64,000 bases of DNA from Sphingobacteriales bacterium JAD_PAG50586_3. GTDB taxonomy: Bacteria; Bacteroidota; Bacteroidia; CAMBQF01. A model generated the notes under the pieces. The model ran no database searches, was not told where the DNA came from, and saw only the letters and a program-made list of their open reading frames with translations. Shown here piece by piece: positions 46,816-57,748 of the stretch. Every line of letters starts with the position of its first letter. Position 1 is the stretch's first letter. The translations under genes were made by a program, and so were the position numbers. The stretch spans positions 2,104,842-2,168,841 of the forward strand of contig CP096135.1 of assembly GCA_023213195.1 (NCBI GenBank), written 5' to 3'.

Positions 46816-46841
46816 CTACTTAAAATCTACTATAAATAAAA

Positions 46842-47483
46842 CTATTTTCCCCAGGCTTCGGGGTTTTCCCTCCATTGCTTCAGGGTTTCTACATCGCCTT
46901 CGGTAATGTATTTGGCTTCTAAAGCCACATCAATAAGCGTATCATAATCGCATAATGCTATAATAGGGCATTTTGCTTTTTTTAGGTTCTTATCGGCAAC
47001 ATCAAACCCGTAGGTAAATATACATACCATGCCGCGCACTTCACACTCGGCTTCGCGCAGGGCTTCTACCGCTTTAAGGCTGCTGCCGCCGGTAGATATT
47101 AAATCTTCAACAACAACAACACTCTGGCCCTTATCTATCTTGCCTTCTATAAGGTTTTGCAGGCCGTGCTTTTTAGGTTCGGGCCTTACGTATACCATAG
47201 GCAGGCCCAGTTCTTGCGCCACCAATGCCCCTTGGGCAATAGCGCCTGTGGCTACACCAGCAATAACATCGGCAGTGCCAAACTTAGCATCTATGGCTTT
47301 TACTAGGCTTTGGCGTACAAAAGTGCGCACGTTGGGAAACGATAACGAAATGCGGTTATCGCAGTATATAGGCGACTTCCAGCCCGATGCCCATGTAAAG
47401 GGATCGTTAGGTTGAAGCTTAATGGCTTTAATTTGTAAGAGTAATTCTGCTACCTTGCGGGCAGTTTCTTTTTCATAAATCAT
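46842..47483 (-). CDS. pyrE: Orotate phosphoribosyltransferase
   Basis: Makes orotidine 5'-phosphate from orotate and PRPP in pyrimidine synthesis. 213 residues with start at 47483, chosen because a -7 box sits just upstream. The PRPP loop reads VVVVEDLISTGGSS; VRPEPKKHGLQN is the flexible catalytic region and IAGVATGAIAQG the 5-phosphate region. The gene is intact and cotranscribed with the SRPBCC gene. The promoter overlaps the start of the divergent NUDIX gene. Confidence 0.93.
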   Translation of the reverse strand: MIYEKETARKVAELLLQIKAIKLQPNDPFTWASGWKSPIYCDNRISLSFPNVRTFVRQSLVKAIDAKFGTADVIAGVATGAIAQGALVAQELGLPMVYVRPEPKKHGLQNLIEGKIDKGQSVVVVEDLISTGGSSLKAVEALREAECEVRGMVCIFTYGFDVADKNLKKAKCPIIALCDYDTLIDVALEAKYITEGDVETLKQWRENPEAWGK

Positions 47484-47490
47484 AAGGCAG

Positions 47491-47498
47491 CAAATGTA
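47491..47498 (-). promoter_or_regulatory. -7 box of pyrE overlapping the NUDIX start codon
   Basis: Minus-strand TACATTTG, seven bases before the pyrE ATG. The plus-strand ATG of the NUDIX gene (47494) lies inside it, so the NUDIX promoter must lie within pyrE coding sequence. Confidence 0.5.
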
Positions 47499-48093
47499 TA
47501 AAGTTTTCGTAAACGAACGTCCTATAGTTTTAAGCAATACACCGCTTGGGCTTGAGAATGGCCCGGGCTTTGCCTACGAGAACCCCAAGCACCTTAGTGC
47601 CCTGTACCGTGCGTTTAAAGAAAAGCCTACACTAGAGGGTATTACTGTGTTTGCCGATGATTTTGAGGTGCTTAAAGATGCCTTTTGGGGTATGTTTAAA
47701 GAGATAGAAGCCGCAGGTGGAATTGTGCAAAACCTACAGGGCGAATACCTGTTTATAAAACGTTTGGGCTTTTGGGATTTACCAAAGGGCAAACTGGACA
47801 AAGGCGAAGCTATACGCGATGCTGCCGTGCGCGAGGTAGAGGAGGAGTGTGGCATTACCGGCCTTACCATTACCGCCGAAGCGGGTAAAACCTACCATAC
47901 CTACACTCACAAAGAAAAAGAGGTGCTAAAGGTTACGCATTGGTTCTATATGCAAACCGATTTTACCGGCAACCTTATACCACAGGCCGAGGAAGATATT
48001 ACCGAAGCCCGCTGGTTTACTAAGGCCGAGGTGTATAGCGTTGTGCTGCAAAACACCTATGCTTCTATTGCTGAGTTGATAAAGAGCTTGTAG
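47494..48093 (+). CDS. NUDIX hydrolase
   Basis: 199 residues, intact. The NUDIX box is GKLDKGEAIRDAAVREVEEECGI in shape (G-x5-E-x7-REVEEECG), which binds Mg2+ and hydrolyses a nucleoside diphosphate linked to another moiety. About 90 extra residues precede the NUDIX fold. It is divergent from pyrE, a conserved-looking pairing. The substrate cannot be read from sequence. Confidence 0.88.
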   Translation: MYKVFVNERPIVLSNTPLGLENGPGFAYENPKHLSALYRAFKEKPTLEGITVFADDFEVLKDAFWGMFKEIEAAGGIVQNLQGEYLFIKRLGFWDLPKGKLDKGEAIRDAAVREVEEECGITGLTITAEAGKTYHTYTHKEKEVLKVTHWFYMQTDFTGNLIPQAEEDITEARWFTKAEVYSVVLQNTYASIAELIKSL

Positions 48094-48227
48094 CGTATAG
48101 GGTGTAGCTTCTAGGTGCTGGGAATTAATAGATAAAGAGATAAAAAGATAAATTTAATTTCTGAGGATTGTTAATGTGCCTTTGGTGGTATTGCCGCTGG
48201 GTAGGGTTAACATATTATTTTAGGGGA

Positions 48228-48275
48228 GAGTTTTACTCCCCTCTCTTTGGGAGAGGGGTTGGGGGTGAGGCTCTT
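48228..48275. repeat. CCCCTCTC...GAGAGGGG dispersed inverted repeat
   Basis: CCCCTCTCTTTGGGAGAGGGG forms a short hairpin followed by TTGGGGGTGAGG. The same kind of low-complexity element, more diverged, is near 8381-8420. Confidence 0.6.
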
Positions 48276-48283
48276 AATTTTCT

Positions 48284-48291
48284 TACCTTTG
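48284..48291 (+). promoter_or_regulatory. -7 box six bases before argS ATG
   Basis: TACCTTTG matches TAnnTTTG; TTG lies 22 bp upstream at 48259-48261. The spacing to the ATG at 48298 suggests a leaderless or near-leaderless transcript. Confidence 0.5.
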
Positions 48292-48297
48292 CCGCTT

Positions 48298-50085
48298 ATG
48301 GCAGCTATAGAATCAATACTATTAGATAAAACAAAGCTTGCATTGGCAGAATTATATGGTGCTGATGTAGCTACCCTTACCATCAAAATTGAGCATACCA
48401 ATCCTCAGTTTGAGGGCGATTATACCGTAAACGTTTTTCCATTCCTGAAAATATCGGGCAAGAAACCCGAAGACACGGCTACCGAAATGGGTAACTGGTT
48501 TATTGCCAACAACACAGGCGTTAATGCTTTTAATGTGGTGAAGGGCTTTTTAAACCTATCGGTTGAGAATAGTTTCTGGATGGCATTTTTTGCCGCCAAC
48601 TATTTCGACCCTGCATTCGGTATAGCCCAAAACGGCAGTAAAAACCAAACGGTAATGGTGGAGTACCCTTCGCCAAATACCAATAAGCCGCTGCATTTAG
48701 GCCACTTGCGTAATATATTTTTAGGCTCTTCGGTTGCGGAGTTAATGAAGGCCAATGGCTACAATGTGGTACACGCTTGTTTGTATAACGACCGTGGTAC
48801 CAACATTTGCAAGAGCATGCTGGCCTACCAAAAATGGGGCAAGGGCGAAACACCGGAATCGGAAGGTATTAAAGGCGACCACCTGGTAGGTAACTACTAC
48901 GTAAAGTTTGCAACCGAATTTAAAAAGCAGGTAGAAGAACTGGTTGCTACGGGCATTAGTAAAGACGATGCCGAAAAACAAGCCCCGCTTACCGCAGAGG
49001 TTAATGATATGCTGGTGAAATGGGAAGCAGGCGATGAAGCTACCCGCACCCTATGGCAAACCATGAATGGCTGGGTGTACCAGGGCTTTGATATTACTTA
49101 TCAAACATTAGGTATTAAACCCGATAAGTATTATTACGAGAGCGATGTATACAACCTGGGCAAAGAAACTGTTGCCGAGGGGTTAGAAAAAGGCATCTTC
49201 TACCAAAAAGAAGATGGTTCTATATGGATTGATTTAACTGCTGAAGGCTTAGACCAAAAGGTGGTTTTGCGTAGCAACGGCACAACCGTTTACATTACCC
49301 AGGATATTGCGGTAGCTAACGAAAAGGAGAAAGACTATAAGATTGATAAATCGGTTTATGTAGTAGGTAACGAGCAAGACTACCACTTTAAGGTGCTGTT
49401 TTTGATATTGAAAAAGCTGGGCCGTGCCTATGCCGATAATTTGTACCACCTATCATACGGCATGGTAGAGCTACCTACCGGCAAAATGAAAAGCCGCGAA
49501 GGTACTGTTGTTGATGCGGACGATTTGATGGAGATGATGATTGAATCGGCTAAGCAAAAAACGGTAGAACTGGGTAAGATAGATGGCTTAAGTGATGATG
49601 AGGCAAACAAACTGTTTCACACCCTGGGCATGGGCGCTTTGCGTTACTTCATTCTAAAAGTTGACCCTAAAAAGAAAATGCTTTTTAACCCCGAAGAGTC
49701 TATAGACTTTAACGGGCATACCGGGCCGTTTATACAATATACCCACGCGCGTATACGCAGCGTATTGCGTAAGGCAGAGAAAGAGGTTAAACATACTGAA
49801 GGCGGCTACCCCGAAATACACGCGGTAGAAAAGGCGCTGATAAAAAGGTTATACGCTTTCCCCGCAACAGTGCAGTTGGCAGCAGAAAGCTACGACCCTG
49901 CATTAGTGGCTAACTACGCGTTTTTTTTAGCAGGCGATTATAACCGCTTTTACCACGAGCTTACTATACTAAAAGAAGAGAATGCCGAAGCCCGCGACTT
50001 TAGGTTGGCACTTTCTTTATTTACTGCCAATGTTATTAAGCAAAGCCTTTGTTTATTAGGAGTTGATGCACCGGAGAGGATGTAG
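48298..50085 (+). CDS. argS: Arginyl-tRNA synthetase
   Basis: Class I synthetase that charges tRNA-Arg. 595 residues, intact. The HIGH motif is HLGHLRN within VEYPSPNTNKPLHLGHLRN; the catalytic fold has ITQDIAVANE; the Arg-RS C-terminal anticodon-binding domain ends in the typical PERM. The start at 48298 (MAAIESILL) is preferred to an upstream in-frame ATG because it fits the family N-terminus. The stop is TAG, showing that TAG is a true terminator in this genome. Confidence 0.95.
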   Translation: MAAIESILLDKTKLALAELYGADVATLTIKIEHTNPQFEGDYTVNVFPFLKISGKKPEDTATEMGNWFIANNTGVNAFNVVKGFLNLSVENSFWMAFFAANYFDPAFGIAQNGSKNQTVMVEYPSPNTNKPLHLGHLRNIFLGSSVAELMKANGYNVVHACLYNDRGTNICKSMLAYQKWGKGETPESEGIKGDHLVGNYYVKFATEFKKQVEELVATGISKDDAEKQAPLTAEVNDMLVKWEAGDEATRTLWQTMNGWVYQGFDITYQTLGIKPDKYYYESDVYNLGKETVAEGLEKGIFYQKEDGSIWIDLTAEGLDQKVVLRSNGTTVYITQDIAVANEKEKDYKIDKSVYVVGNEQDYHFKVLFLILKKLGRAYADNLYHLSYGMVELPTGKMKSREGTVVDADDLMEMMIESAKQKTVELGKIDGLSDDEANKLFHTLGMGALRYFILKVDPKKKMLFNPEESIDFNGHTGPFIQYTHARIRSVLRKAEKEVKHTEGGYPEIHAVEKALIKRLYAFPATVQLAAESYDPALVANYAFFLAGDYNRFYHELTILKEENAEARDFRLALSLFTANVIKQSLCLLGVDAPERM

Positions 50086-50112
50086 GTACAGTTTTTGTAC
50101 ATTGCCTGCCCT

Positions 50113-51284
50113 ATGGTTAGCTATCCCCTTATTATAATTGGCGCGCTGGTAATATTTTCTTACCTGTTTGATATTGTTGCGCGCAAAACAAAGTTTCCGG
50201 CAGTAGTACTGTTGTTGGCTTTGGGCATAGGGTTGCAGTACCCTGTTGCTTATTTTGGGTTAGAAGTGCCCAATTTTACAGCCGTTTTACCTTTACTAGG
50301 CACTATCGGACTTATACTTATTGTGTTAGAGGGGTCGTTGGAATTAGACTTTGAAAGGGAAAAGTTAAAGATGATGCGGCAATCGTTTGGGGCGGCATTG
50401 TTTATATTGTTGGTAACAGCATTGGGTATTACCGGGGTGTTTTATTACTACAGCGGCGCATCATTCATGCAAAGTTTTTTAAACGCCGTTCCGTTTTCTA
50501 TTATAAGTTCGGCAATAGCCATTCCATCAGTAGCTAAGCTAATTAAGGCTAAACGGGAATTTATAGTGTATGAGTCTACCTTTTCTGATATATTAGGTGT
50601 ATTGGTATTCAATTTTGCTTTAGTAAACGAGGTTGTTACCGTGCGCTCTGTAATGGAGTTGGGCTGGCAAATAGTCGTTATACTGGCGGTATCTGTCGCG
50701 CTGTGCCTTTTGTTGCTGTATGTTTTGAGTAAATTAACACACCATGTAAAGTTCTTTCTTATTATATCTATTATACTATTGATATACGGTATTGGAAAAA
50801 TGTTGCATTTGCCTACGCTGGTAATAGTTATGGCCTTTGGCCTGATGCTGCGCAATGCCGATTTGATAGAGGTAAAGTGGTTTAAGAAATATTTTTTGTA
50901 CAAAACCCTTGATGCCGATTTGCACCAACTGTCTCAACTAACGGCCGAAAGTGCCTTTATAGCCCGTACGTTCTTCTTCCTGCTTTTTGGTTTTACTATG
51001 GATGTTAACAGCCTGTTATTACCCGAGGTATGGTATATTGGTTTGCCTATTATCGGGTTGATTTTTGCCGTACGGTTTATATACCTAAGGTTTGTTACAA
51101 AGCTATTTTTTCCGGAGTTTTTTATAGCCCCCGTGGCCTTATTACCGTGCTGCTTATATTTAGCATACCGCTAGAACAGCGCTTAGGTATTGTATCAAAC
51201 GGCGTAGTATTTCTGGTAGTGTTGGCTACCAGTTTTATGATTGTTGCAGGCACTATGGGTGCTAAACAGTTGCCAAAAGATTAA
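50113..51284 (+). CDS. Monovalent cation/proton antiporter (CPA1-type), frameshifted
   Basis: About 390 residues after repair with 10-12 membrane helices. Features include GLQYPVAYFGLEVPNF early, LEGSLELDFE and the helix with YESTFSDILGVL that fits the exchange site of the family. The T-run 51118-51123 lacks one base; repair gives FFYSPRGLITVLLIFSIPL. It exchanges Na+ or K+ for H+ at the inner membrane. The 3' end overlaps the convergent T9SS gene by 4 bp. Confidence 0.82.
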
Positions 51285-54200
51285 CGTATCAACGTTACGT
51301 GGCCCAGGTATTCGTGCTCTCGGTTAAAGATGTCAATTACCTTAGCTCTCCATACATACACATCGTCTAAGCAAATTTCGTCGCGGCCTTCCATGCGGCC
51401 ATCCCAGGGGTCGTTAAGTCCGGTGCTGTGGAAAACCATATTGCCCCAACGGTCGTAAATCCACATATCAAAGTTTACAACGCCCTCGCCTTTAGCATTA
51501 AAGCGGTTATTGTAAGGGTCGCCATTAGGGGTAAACGCGTTAGGGAAATAAATTGAGAAATTTGGATTTATACATACCCTTACCGTATCAGTATCGGGAC
51601 AATCGTTTATGTTGTTAGCGGTTAAAATAACATCATAACAACCGGGCGTTTCAGGCGGGAAGTTAAATATCGGGTTTTGCGTTGTTGAGTTTCCAAAAGG
51701 CCCAAAGGTCCAATCCCATTGGTTAGGGTTTCCGCTTGAATTGTCTGTAAACTCTATAGTGGGCTCAAAAATATCTGTTATCTGGGGAGATGCAGTGAAG
51801 TTAACATTTACATTCTCAAAAGCACACACGTATGCAGGTTGTACCAATGTGCTAGAGCAGCCATTAGCATCGGTAACAGTAAGGCTAATATCAAAACAGT
51901 TAGCGGTAGTAAATACCTCGGTAACCTGTGGGCCACAACTTGTAGAGGTGTTGCCGTTGCCAAAATCCCAAAGGCAGTTTACACTGTTGGCTGTGGTATT
52001 GTTAAAGGTAACAGCCAGCGGTGCGCAACCGGAAAGCGGCTGCCCGCTAAAGGTAACAACAGGCAATGGGTTTACGGTAATAGTAGCCTGCGTGGTAGCA
52101 CTTGGTGTTGTGCAGCCATCAGATACTGTTACTGAATAATTGGTAGTGGTTGCCGGGCTAACAGCAACGGTTGGGGTGTTGCCACCGGTGCCTGCGGGGG
52201 TCCATGCATAGCTGTATGGGCCGCCGTTTCCTCCACCTGCAATAGCCGTTAGGGTGCTGCTTTCGCCCACACAAATGTTGGCGGGGGCTGTAATAAGGTT
52301 AACGTTTAGCGGTGGGGTAACTGTAACAGTTACGTTTACCGGTAACGATGCGCAGTTGTTTCCATCGGTAACAACAACAGTATATACAGTAGTGGTAACA
52401 GGCGATACGTTTACCGTTTGGGTGCTGCCTGTTCCGGCAGGCGTCCATACATAAGTATAGCCCGCGCCCGAGCCTCCTGCCGGTGTGGCAGTAAGTGTTG
52501 CAGACTGGCCCACGCATATAGTAGCGGCAGGTATAACCGCTGTTACCGCCGGGGGCGAACCTATGGTTACGTTTAGCGTACCGGTACAGTTATTGGCATC
52601 AGAAAAGGCAACGGTATATGTGCCTATACACAAAGCATTGGCCGTGTGGCTGGCAGCCGCGCTATTTTGTTGTGTTGCTACTACAGCGCCGCCGGCATCG
52701 GTCCATACGTAGTTGTAGTTGGCTGTGCCACCGTTTAGGGTAACTGTGGCAAAACCATCGCAAAGGGTGCTACAGGTTGCGTTTGTGCCAACTACAGCGC
52801 CTTGTAAATTACCGGCGCCGCCCTGCACGTTTACTGCTACGGTAGCTGTGCAGCCATTATTATCAGTAACAGTAATATTATAGCTGCCCGCGGTAAGGCC
52901 ATTGGCAGTATTGGCTCCCGGTTGATTATTAGCGGTTTGTATGGTAGTGCCACCGGCATCGGTCCAAACAAAATCGTAAGGGCCTACACCGCCTTGTGGG
53001 GTAACAGTTGCCGTACCGTTAGCCTGGTTGCAGGTTGCGGCGGTAGATGCTATAACTGTTTGCAATTGGGTTGGTTGGGTAATTGTAACGGTGCCTGTGG
53101 TTATACAGCCATTGCTTTGGTCTGTAACGGTAACAGTATATGTACCGGCAGCCAGGTTGTTTACGGTGTTGGGGCCGTTAACATTGTTGCTTGTTTGTAT
53201 GGTAACATTGCTGGCATTGGTCCACACATAGTTAAAAGGCCCTACACCTTGCCCTGTAGCTGTGCCTGTGCCGGTAGATGCGCCATTGCATAGCACATCA
53301 GTATCGGCCATAATAGGCGGTGTGCAGCACGATAGTGTAGAATTGAATTGGTATACAGGGTCGTTGTTACAAGCAATATTGGTCCAGTTACCTGTCTCGC
53401 CATCGCCGTAGGTATCTATAGTAACGCTTAGGTCGGCACCGTTAACTCCCGGGGGCAGTTATTGGTAGTAATAGTCCAGCAGAAAGTCCAGCTTACCGTT
53501 CCATCGCAGTTATCGCCATAGTTGTTTGTGGGGTCGCCATCAGGAAATGGCTCTTGAACAATGTCTCCATCAAAAAAGAAACCATCTAATATACCATTGC
53601 CATTTGGCGTGTTTACGTTGTTAAACCAAACCCATTCTCCCAAGCTACCATCGCAGGTTGCGGCACCCTGAAAGTTACCCAGGGTAGCCATATTCCAGCC
53701 AGAGCCAAAAGTGGGTACTACCGCATGCAGCCAGTTGGTGTTTTGTTGTTCCCATTGGGTAATGGTGTAGCAAAAGGTAACAGCTGTGCCGCCGGTGTAC
53801 ATACCGTAGGCATTGGGTTGAGGGTTAACCGTTAGGCCTGATGCTAAAAGACAGTCTACGCAGCTGTTTTGGTTTTGCATAGTCATGGTAAAGGTGCCCT
53901 GGTCGGCCACATCGCCCCCGCTAATTTGCAGGTAGTAGGTTTGGCCAATAACCATTTGGTCAAACGTTACGGTAAGCGCCCCACCGGCTCCAATAGCGCA
54001 ACCACGGCCTATAAGGCCGTTACAATCGCCGGCGTAAAGGGCAATATTGGGGTTTTGAATAGTGCCGTTGATGGTGATATTTACCTTAGTTGCCGTTGTT
54101 TACAAAGGTGTACCACACATCGGTAGCCGGAGATGCCATAGGGGTATTGCCCGATGGCTGGCAGTTGATAAGGGTAGTATAGGGCTGTTCGCTAATAGAG

Positions 54201-54385
54201 TTTACGTTGGTAAGGCCGTTAAATACCGATGTAGTACCCAAGCCCGATGGGCATGCTAAGGGTGTAGCCAGCGCGCCCAGAGGCTGTGCCCCAAAACAAT
54301 CATCGTTAGCAAGTTGCGCACGCGCAGTTAATGAAAGCACCAAACAGGCTGCAATAGCAATGGAGAGCGAGTAAAGTTTTTTCAT
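51281..54385 (-). CDS. SprB-like surface protein with PKD domain and T9SS type B sorting domain, frameshifted
   Basis: About 1030 residues. A signal peptide (YSLSIAIAACLVLSLTARAQ) leads into an N-terminal binding-type domain, then SprB-type repeats (GxxGPYxFVWTDAGGTTIQTANN), Ig-like repeats (TYSYAWTPAGTG) and a PKD domain (CLWDFGNGNTS). The type B domain follows: YFPNAFTPNGDPYNNRF, YDRWGNMVF and HEYLGHVTLIR. The two breaks, an extra A near 54090 and a missing C at 53451-53455, give a clean frame when repaired. SprB-like proteins act in adhesion and gliding; a role here is an inference. Confidence 0.85.
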
Positions 54386-54763
54386 TTACTTAACTTTTAT
54401 TTTGGTCATTACTTCTACCAAGTGCCCGTTTTGGGCCAGTTTAAACACAGAACCTGTGTTAAATTGGGGTTCGTGGGTACGTATATGGTTGGCTTTGTAA
54501 GTTATTCCTAAGGCGGTTAATTCGTTAGCCGACATAAGTTCTACATTTAACCCATTTTCAAAATGGATAATGTTTCGGTGGTCGAAATAACGGTAACGGT
54601 CTAAGTCTGATGCGGCCAAAGCGGCATCGTAAGGAGCCAAATCGGATACAATTTCGGGGTTTTGATATACCCAGGTACGAGTTGTATCTGCCTGTATATT
54701 AGCCTGTTTAAAAGAGTAAAACAGAGGTAATACTATAATTAATAACGTCAAAAAACGCTTCAT
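54386..54763 (-). CDS. Small secreted protein (125 aa)
   Basis: Signal peptide MKRFLTLLIIVLPLFYSF, then a soluble region with YRYFDHRNIIHFENG. No family recognised. Its stop abuts the ATG of the SprB-like gene with no gap, so the two are cotranscribed and it may help secretion or assembly of that protein. Confidence 0.7.
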   Translation of the reverse strand: MKRFLTLLIIVLPLFYSFKQANIQADTTRTWVYQNPEIVSDLAPYDAALAASDLDRYRYFDHRNIIHFENGLNVELMSANELTALGITYKANHIRTHEPQFNTGSVFKLAQNGHLVEVMTKIKVK

Positions 54764-55102
54764 GGTCAGTATATGATAGGTAACAAAAATAACATTTTAG
54801 CAATGCAAAACATATACTTAGTTAAAAATGATTATCAGATGGGTAGGTTTGGTTAATAAGAGTTGGGGTTGAGGGGATAAGTGCGGGGAGTGTTTAAACC
54901 GCTTACTATCTTTTACGCAACTGTTTATAAGCTCCTTTTGTAGAGGTATACTTTTATTAACTTTGCTATAGGTAGTGTAGGGTTAACAAAACCGAAACTT
55001 AACAATATGTTGCAGGGGCTTCATTTTAAACATACTTAGCCGCAAACCATGCCACCAAATATGCTATTCTACTTTTTTGCCAATACTTTATGACACATGC
55101 AA
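54764..55102. other. Intergenic region
   Basis: No gene seen. A -7 box TATTTTTG lies at 54784-54791 on the minus strand, upstream of the 125-residue gene. Confidence 0.6.
54784..54791 (-). promoter_or_regulatory. -7 box of the 125-residue gene/SprB-like operon
   Basis: TATTTTTG preceded by CTAAAATGT, the same sequence that precedes the -7 box of rfbF at 1738. No good -33 is seen. Confidence 0.5.
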
Positions 55103-55897
55103 TTAGTTTGTAGTTTCAATTTTATAACATTCTGTTTTTAGAATTTCAATTTTGTCAAATTTTTGTATAAAATAATAGTCTTTTGTACGCCCTATTAGCT
55201 TCATTTTATTTCCATCTATAATAATTGATTTATCATTGTCAATATTATGCAATGTATATTTAACAGAACTTGTATTTTCAACCTTTGTAATTTTATAGCA
55301 ATATGTAAGAGATAGAGATTGGAAAATAATAAAAAATGATATTATAACACTTTGTGCGTCATTAATCATAAATGGTTGAGGTTTATTATAAAATTTACAA
55401 TGTATATTAGATATTGAAATAACTATAAGAATTATATTGAAGAGGCAAACAATAGTAGAGTGTATTGTAAATATATCATTTGAAAATTTGAAATGGATAG
55501 CATATCTTATGTAAAGATATGTAAGGTAAACAGTGAATAATGAAAAAATTATTTGACTGAATAACGAATAAATTGCAGTATGAACCGTATGTTCTTTTTT
55601 CGCTTTAAATAGAGTAGTTGCCACTGTAATTAATGACAATCCAAATAGAATAAAAAGGTAAATCCACACTATTGATATTCTTTCAATTGCGTTACCAATT
55701 AATATATCTTCAAAGTTTAGATAGGTGCTAACATCTATATTAAATCCGCTGAAAAAGAGAATGTAATTATAGTAAGATGTAAACACCAAAAATGCATAAA
55801 TCAAAGCTCCAAATTCTGCAAGAGAAAATTTACCATCTATGTACCTGAATTTATCAGGTACTTCCTAGTTGTTAGGTACTTCTTGGTTTAGTGACAT
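55103..55897 (-). CDS. Membrane protein of unknown function, in-frame TAG
   Basis: About 264 residues if read from the ATG at 55897. The first codons MSLNQEVPNN are followed by TAG at 55865-55867 and then EVPDKFRYIDGKFSLAEF in the same frame, leading into the ordinary body. Five or so hydrophobic segments (IYAFLVFTSYYNYILFF, WIYLFILFGLSLITV, FSLFTVYLTYLYIRY and others) and a soluble C-terminus. It is AT-rich, unlike its neighbours, and I recognise no family. EVP is also duplicated around the stop, so the exact N-terminus is uncertain. Confidence 0.6.
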
Positions 55898-56235
55898 AAT
55901 AATAGGTTTATAGGTTTTCGGAAATAAATTTACAAATTATATTATTAATGGTATCAAAATTTTTAATAACTAAGGGAATTAGATAGCTGTCTCTCATTGC
56001 TTAGAAATACTCTTAACAGTAAATTTTCTATTGAATACGCACTATTATACTACTATTATGAGGTGCATAAATTGCCAACTATTTGTAAATCAGTATCAGC
56101 AATGATGTAGACTGTGGAATATACAATTAATAGGTTTAAAATCGCCCAAAGTTGTAAAAGGTTTTGTCTCTGAATTACCGGAATCTTCCCCGATCGGAAT
56201 TGGAACGGAGGTTTTCTAAAAAATTTTCAGCCTAA
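55898..56235. other. Intergenic region
   Basis: AT-rich sequence without a convincing gene or fold. Confidence 0.6.
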
Positions 56236-56270
56236 AACAAAAAATCCCCAACCGAAGTTGAGGATTTTGT
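56236..56270 (-). terminator. Terminator of tRNA-Val
   Basis: Minus strand: AAAATCCTCAAC, loop TTCGG, TTGGGGATTTT (one G-T pair), then TTTTTTG. It directly follows the tRNA. Confidence 0.8.
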
Positions 56271-56272
56271 TG

Positions 56273-56347
56273 TGGGGGCAAACGGGTTCGAACCGCTGAC
56301 CCTCTGCTTGTAAGGCAGATGCTCTGAACCAGCTGAGCTATGCCCCC
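56273..56347 (-). tRNA. tRNA-Val (TAC)
   Basis: 75 bases. Acceptor GGGGGCA pairs with TGCCCCC; the anticodon loop has TTACAA (anticodon TAC) between CTGCC/AGCAG arms; T loop TTCGAAC. No CCA encoded. Confidence 0.94.
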
Positions 56348-56412
56348 TATTGTTTAGGGCTGCAAATGTAGACAAAAATATTATTCATCCAAACAAATGG
56401 TGAATTTTTTTG

Positions 56413-57703
56413 TCAAATAATTTCTCCTACTATAAAGGTGCTGCCTCCAACGTATATAACTGCGTTTTGGGCAGCATTTTTTTGCGGCATTGTAGGCCTT
56501 GCGTGGGGTAGGGTAGGGCAGGCCTTTTAATCCGGCCGCTGTTGCTGTTTCGTGCAGCAACTTTTCATCCATAGCGCGGGGTACATTGGCCTTGCAAAAA
56601 TAATAGGTAGCATTGCGGGGAAGTAGGGGCAGTACTTTGGCCAAATCTTTATCGGCCACCACCCCAAACACAATATGCAGGTGGCCTTTGTTAAGCTGCT
56701 TTAGCTGCGCCATGGTTTGTTTTATACCATCGTAGTTATGGCCGGTGTCGGCAATGGCAAGGGGCCTTTTGTTTATTATTTGCCAGCGGCCTACAAAGCC
56801 TGTTAGGGCTACAACATTAGCCAGACCTTTTTTTATGGCACTATCAGGTATTATATAACCCTGCTTGCGCAAAGCATCTACCGCAGCCAAAACAGTGGCT
56901 ATGTTTTTTTGTTGGTATTGGCCCGTAAGTTCTGATGTGTAGTTTTTTACCTGCCCTGTTTTATTTTTTACAGATACTTTAAGGCCAGGTTTGGCTTGTG
57001 CAAAATTGGTGGAGCCTGCCACAGTATATTCTTTATCAGCAAAAACAATAGGCGTATTGTTACGCTTAGCGGTATCAATAAAAACAGCTTTTGTTTCGGT
57101 ATGGGTTTCGCCAATAACAACAGGCACGTTGGGTTTTATAATGCCTGCTTTTTCTACAGCTATTTTTGCCAAAGTATCACCAAGTAAATCGGTATGGTCG
57201 TAGCCAATATTAGTAATAACAGAAAGGTGTGGTATAATAACGTTTGTACTGTCTAACCTGCCGCCAAGACCTGTTTCTATAACAGCCACATCAACCTTTT
57301 TATCAGCAAAGTATTTAAAGGCCATAGCAACTGTCAGCTCAAAAAACGAAGCATCAATGCCCTTGAACTTCGGCAGTTCTTCTTCTACAAACTTTACCAC
57401 ATAGGCTTTAGAAATCATTTGTCCGTTAAGGCGGATACGCTCTCTGAAATCTTTAACATGGGGAGATGTATACAGGCCTGTTTTGTACCCCGCGCATTGT
57501 AAAATAGCGGCCAGGTAGTGCGATGTGGAGCCTTTGCCATTAGTACCCGCTATGTGTATGCTATTGAATTTTACTTCGGGGTTGCCAACTACTTTTAATA
57601 ATGCCTGGGTATTGCCCAAACCGGGCTTTAGCGCCGCCGACCCTATGCGGTGAAAAACCGGCAAACGGCTGTATAAATATTCTATGGTTTGCTTATATGT
57701 CAA
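56413..57703 (-). CDS. folC: Dihydrofolate/folylpolyglutamate synthase, frameshifted
   Basis: Adds glutamate to folate (and makes dihydrofolate) using ATP. GTNGKGS (ATP loop) in HIAGTNGKGSTSHYLA, ETGLGGRLDSTNVI and NIGYDHTDLLGDT are family signatures. About 430 residues. The C-terminus as written is out of frame: one extra A in the run at 56477-56483 shifts it. Removing it gives KNAAQNAVIYVGGSTFIVGEI and a stop at 56413. I start at a TTG at 57703 (MTYKQTIEYLYSRLPVFHRIG-like, first residues TYKQTIEYL), since no in-frame ATG precedes the conserved N-terminus. Confidence 0.87.
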
Positions 57704-57724
57704 AACAATGCATTTATTTTGCCG

Positions 57725-57732
57725 CAAAGGTA
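57725..57732 (-). promoter_or_regulatory. -7 box of folC
   Basis: Minus-strand TACCTTTG, exact TAnnTTTG, 21 bp before the TTG start of folC. It lies in the 45-bp gap to the divergent comEA-like gene. Confidence 0.5.
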
Positions 57733-57748
57733 ATCAACCTGCTGCTTT

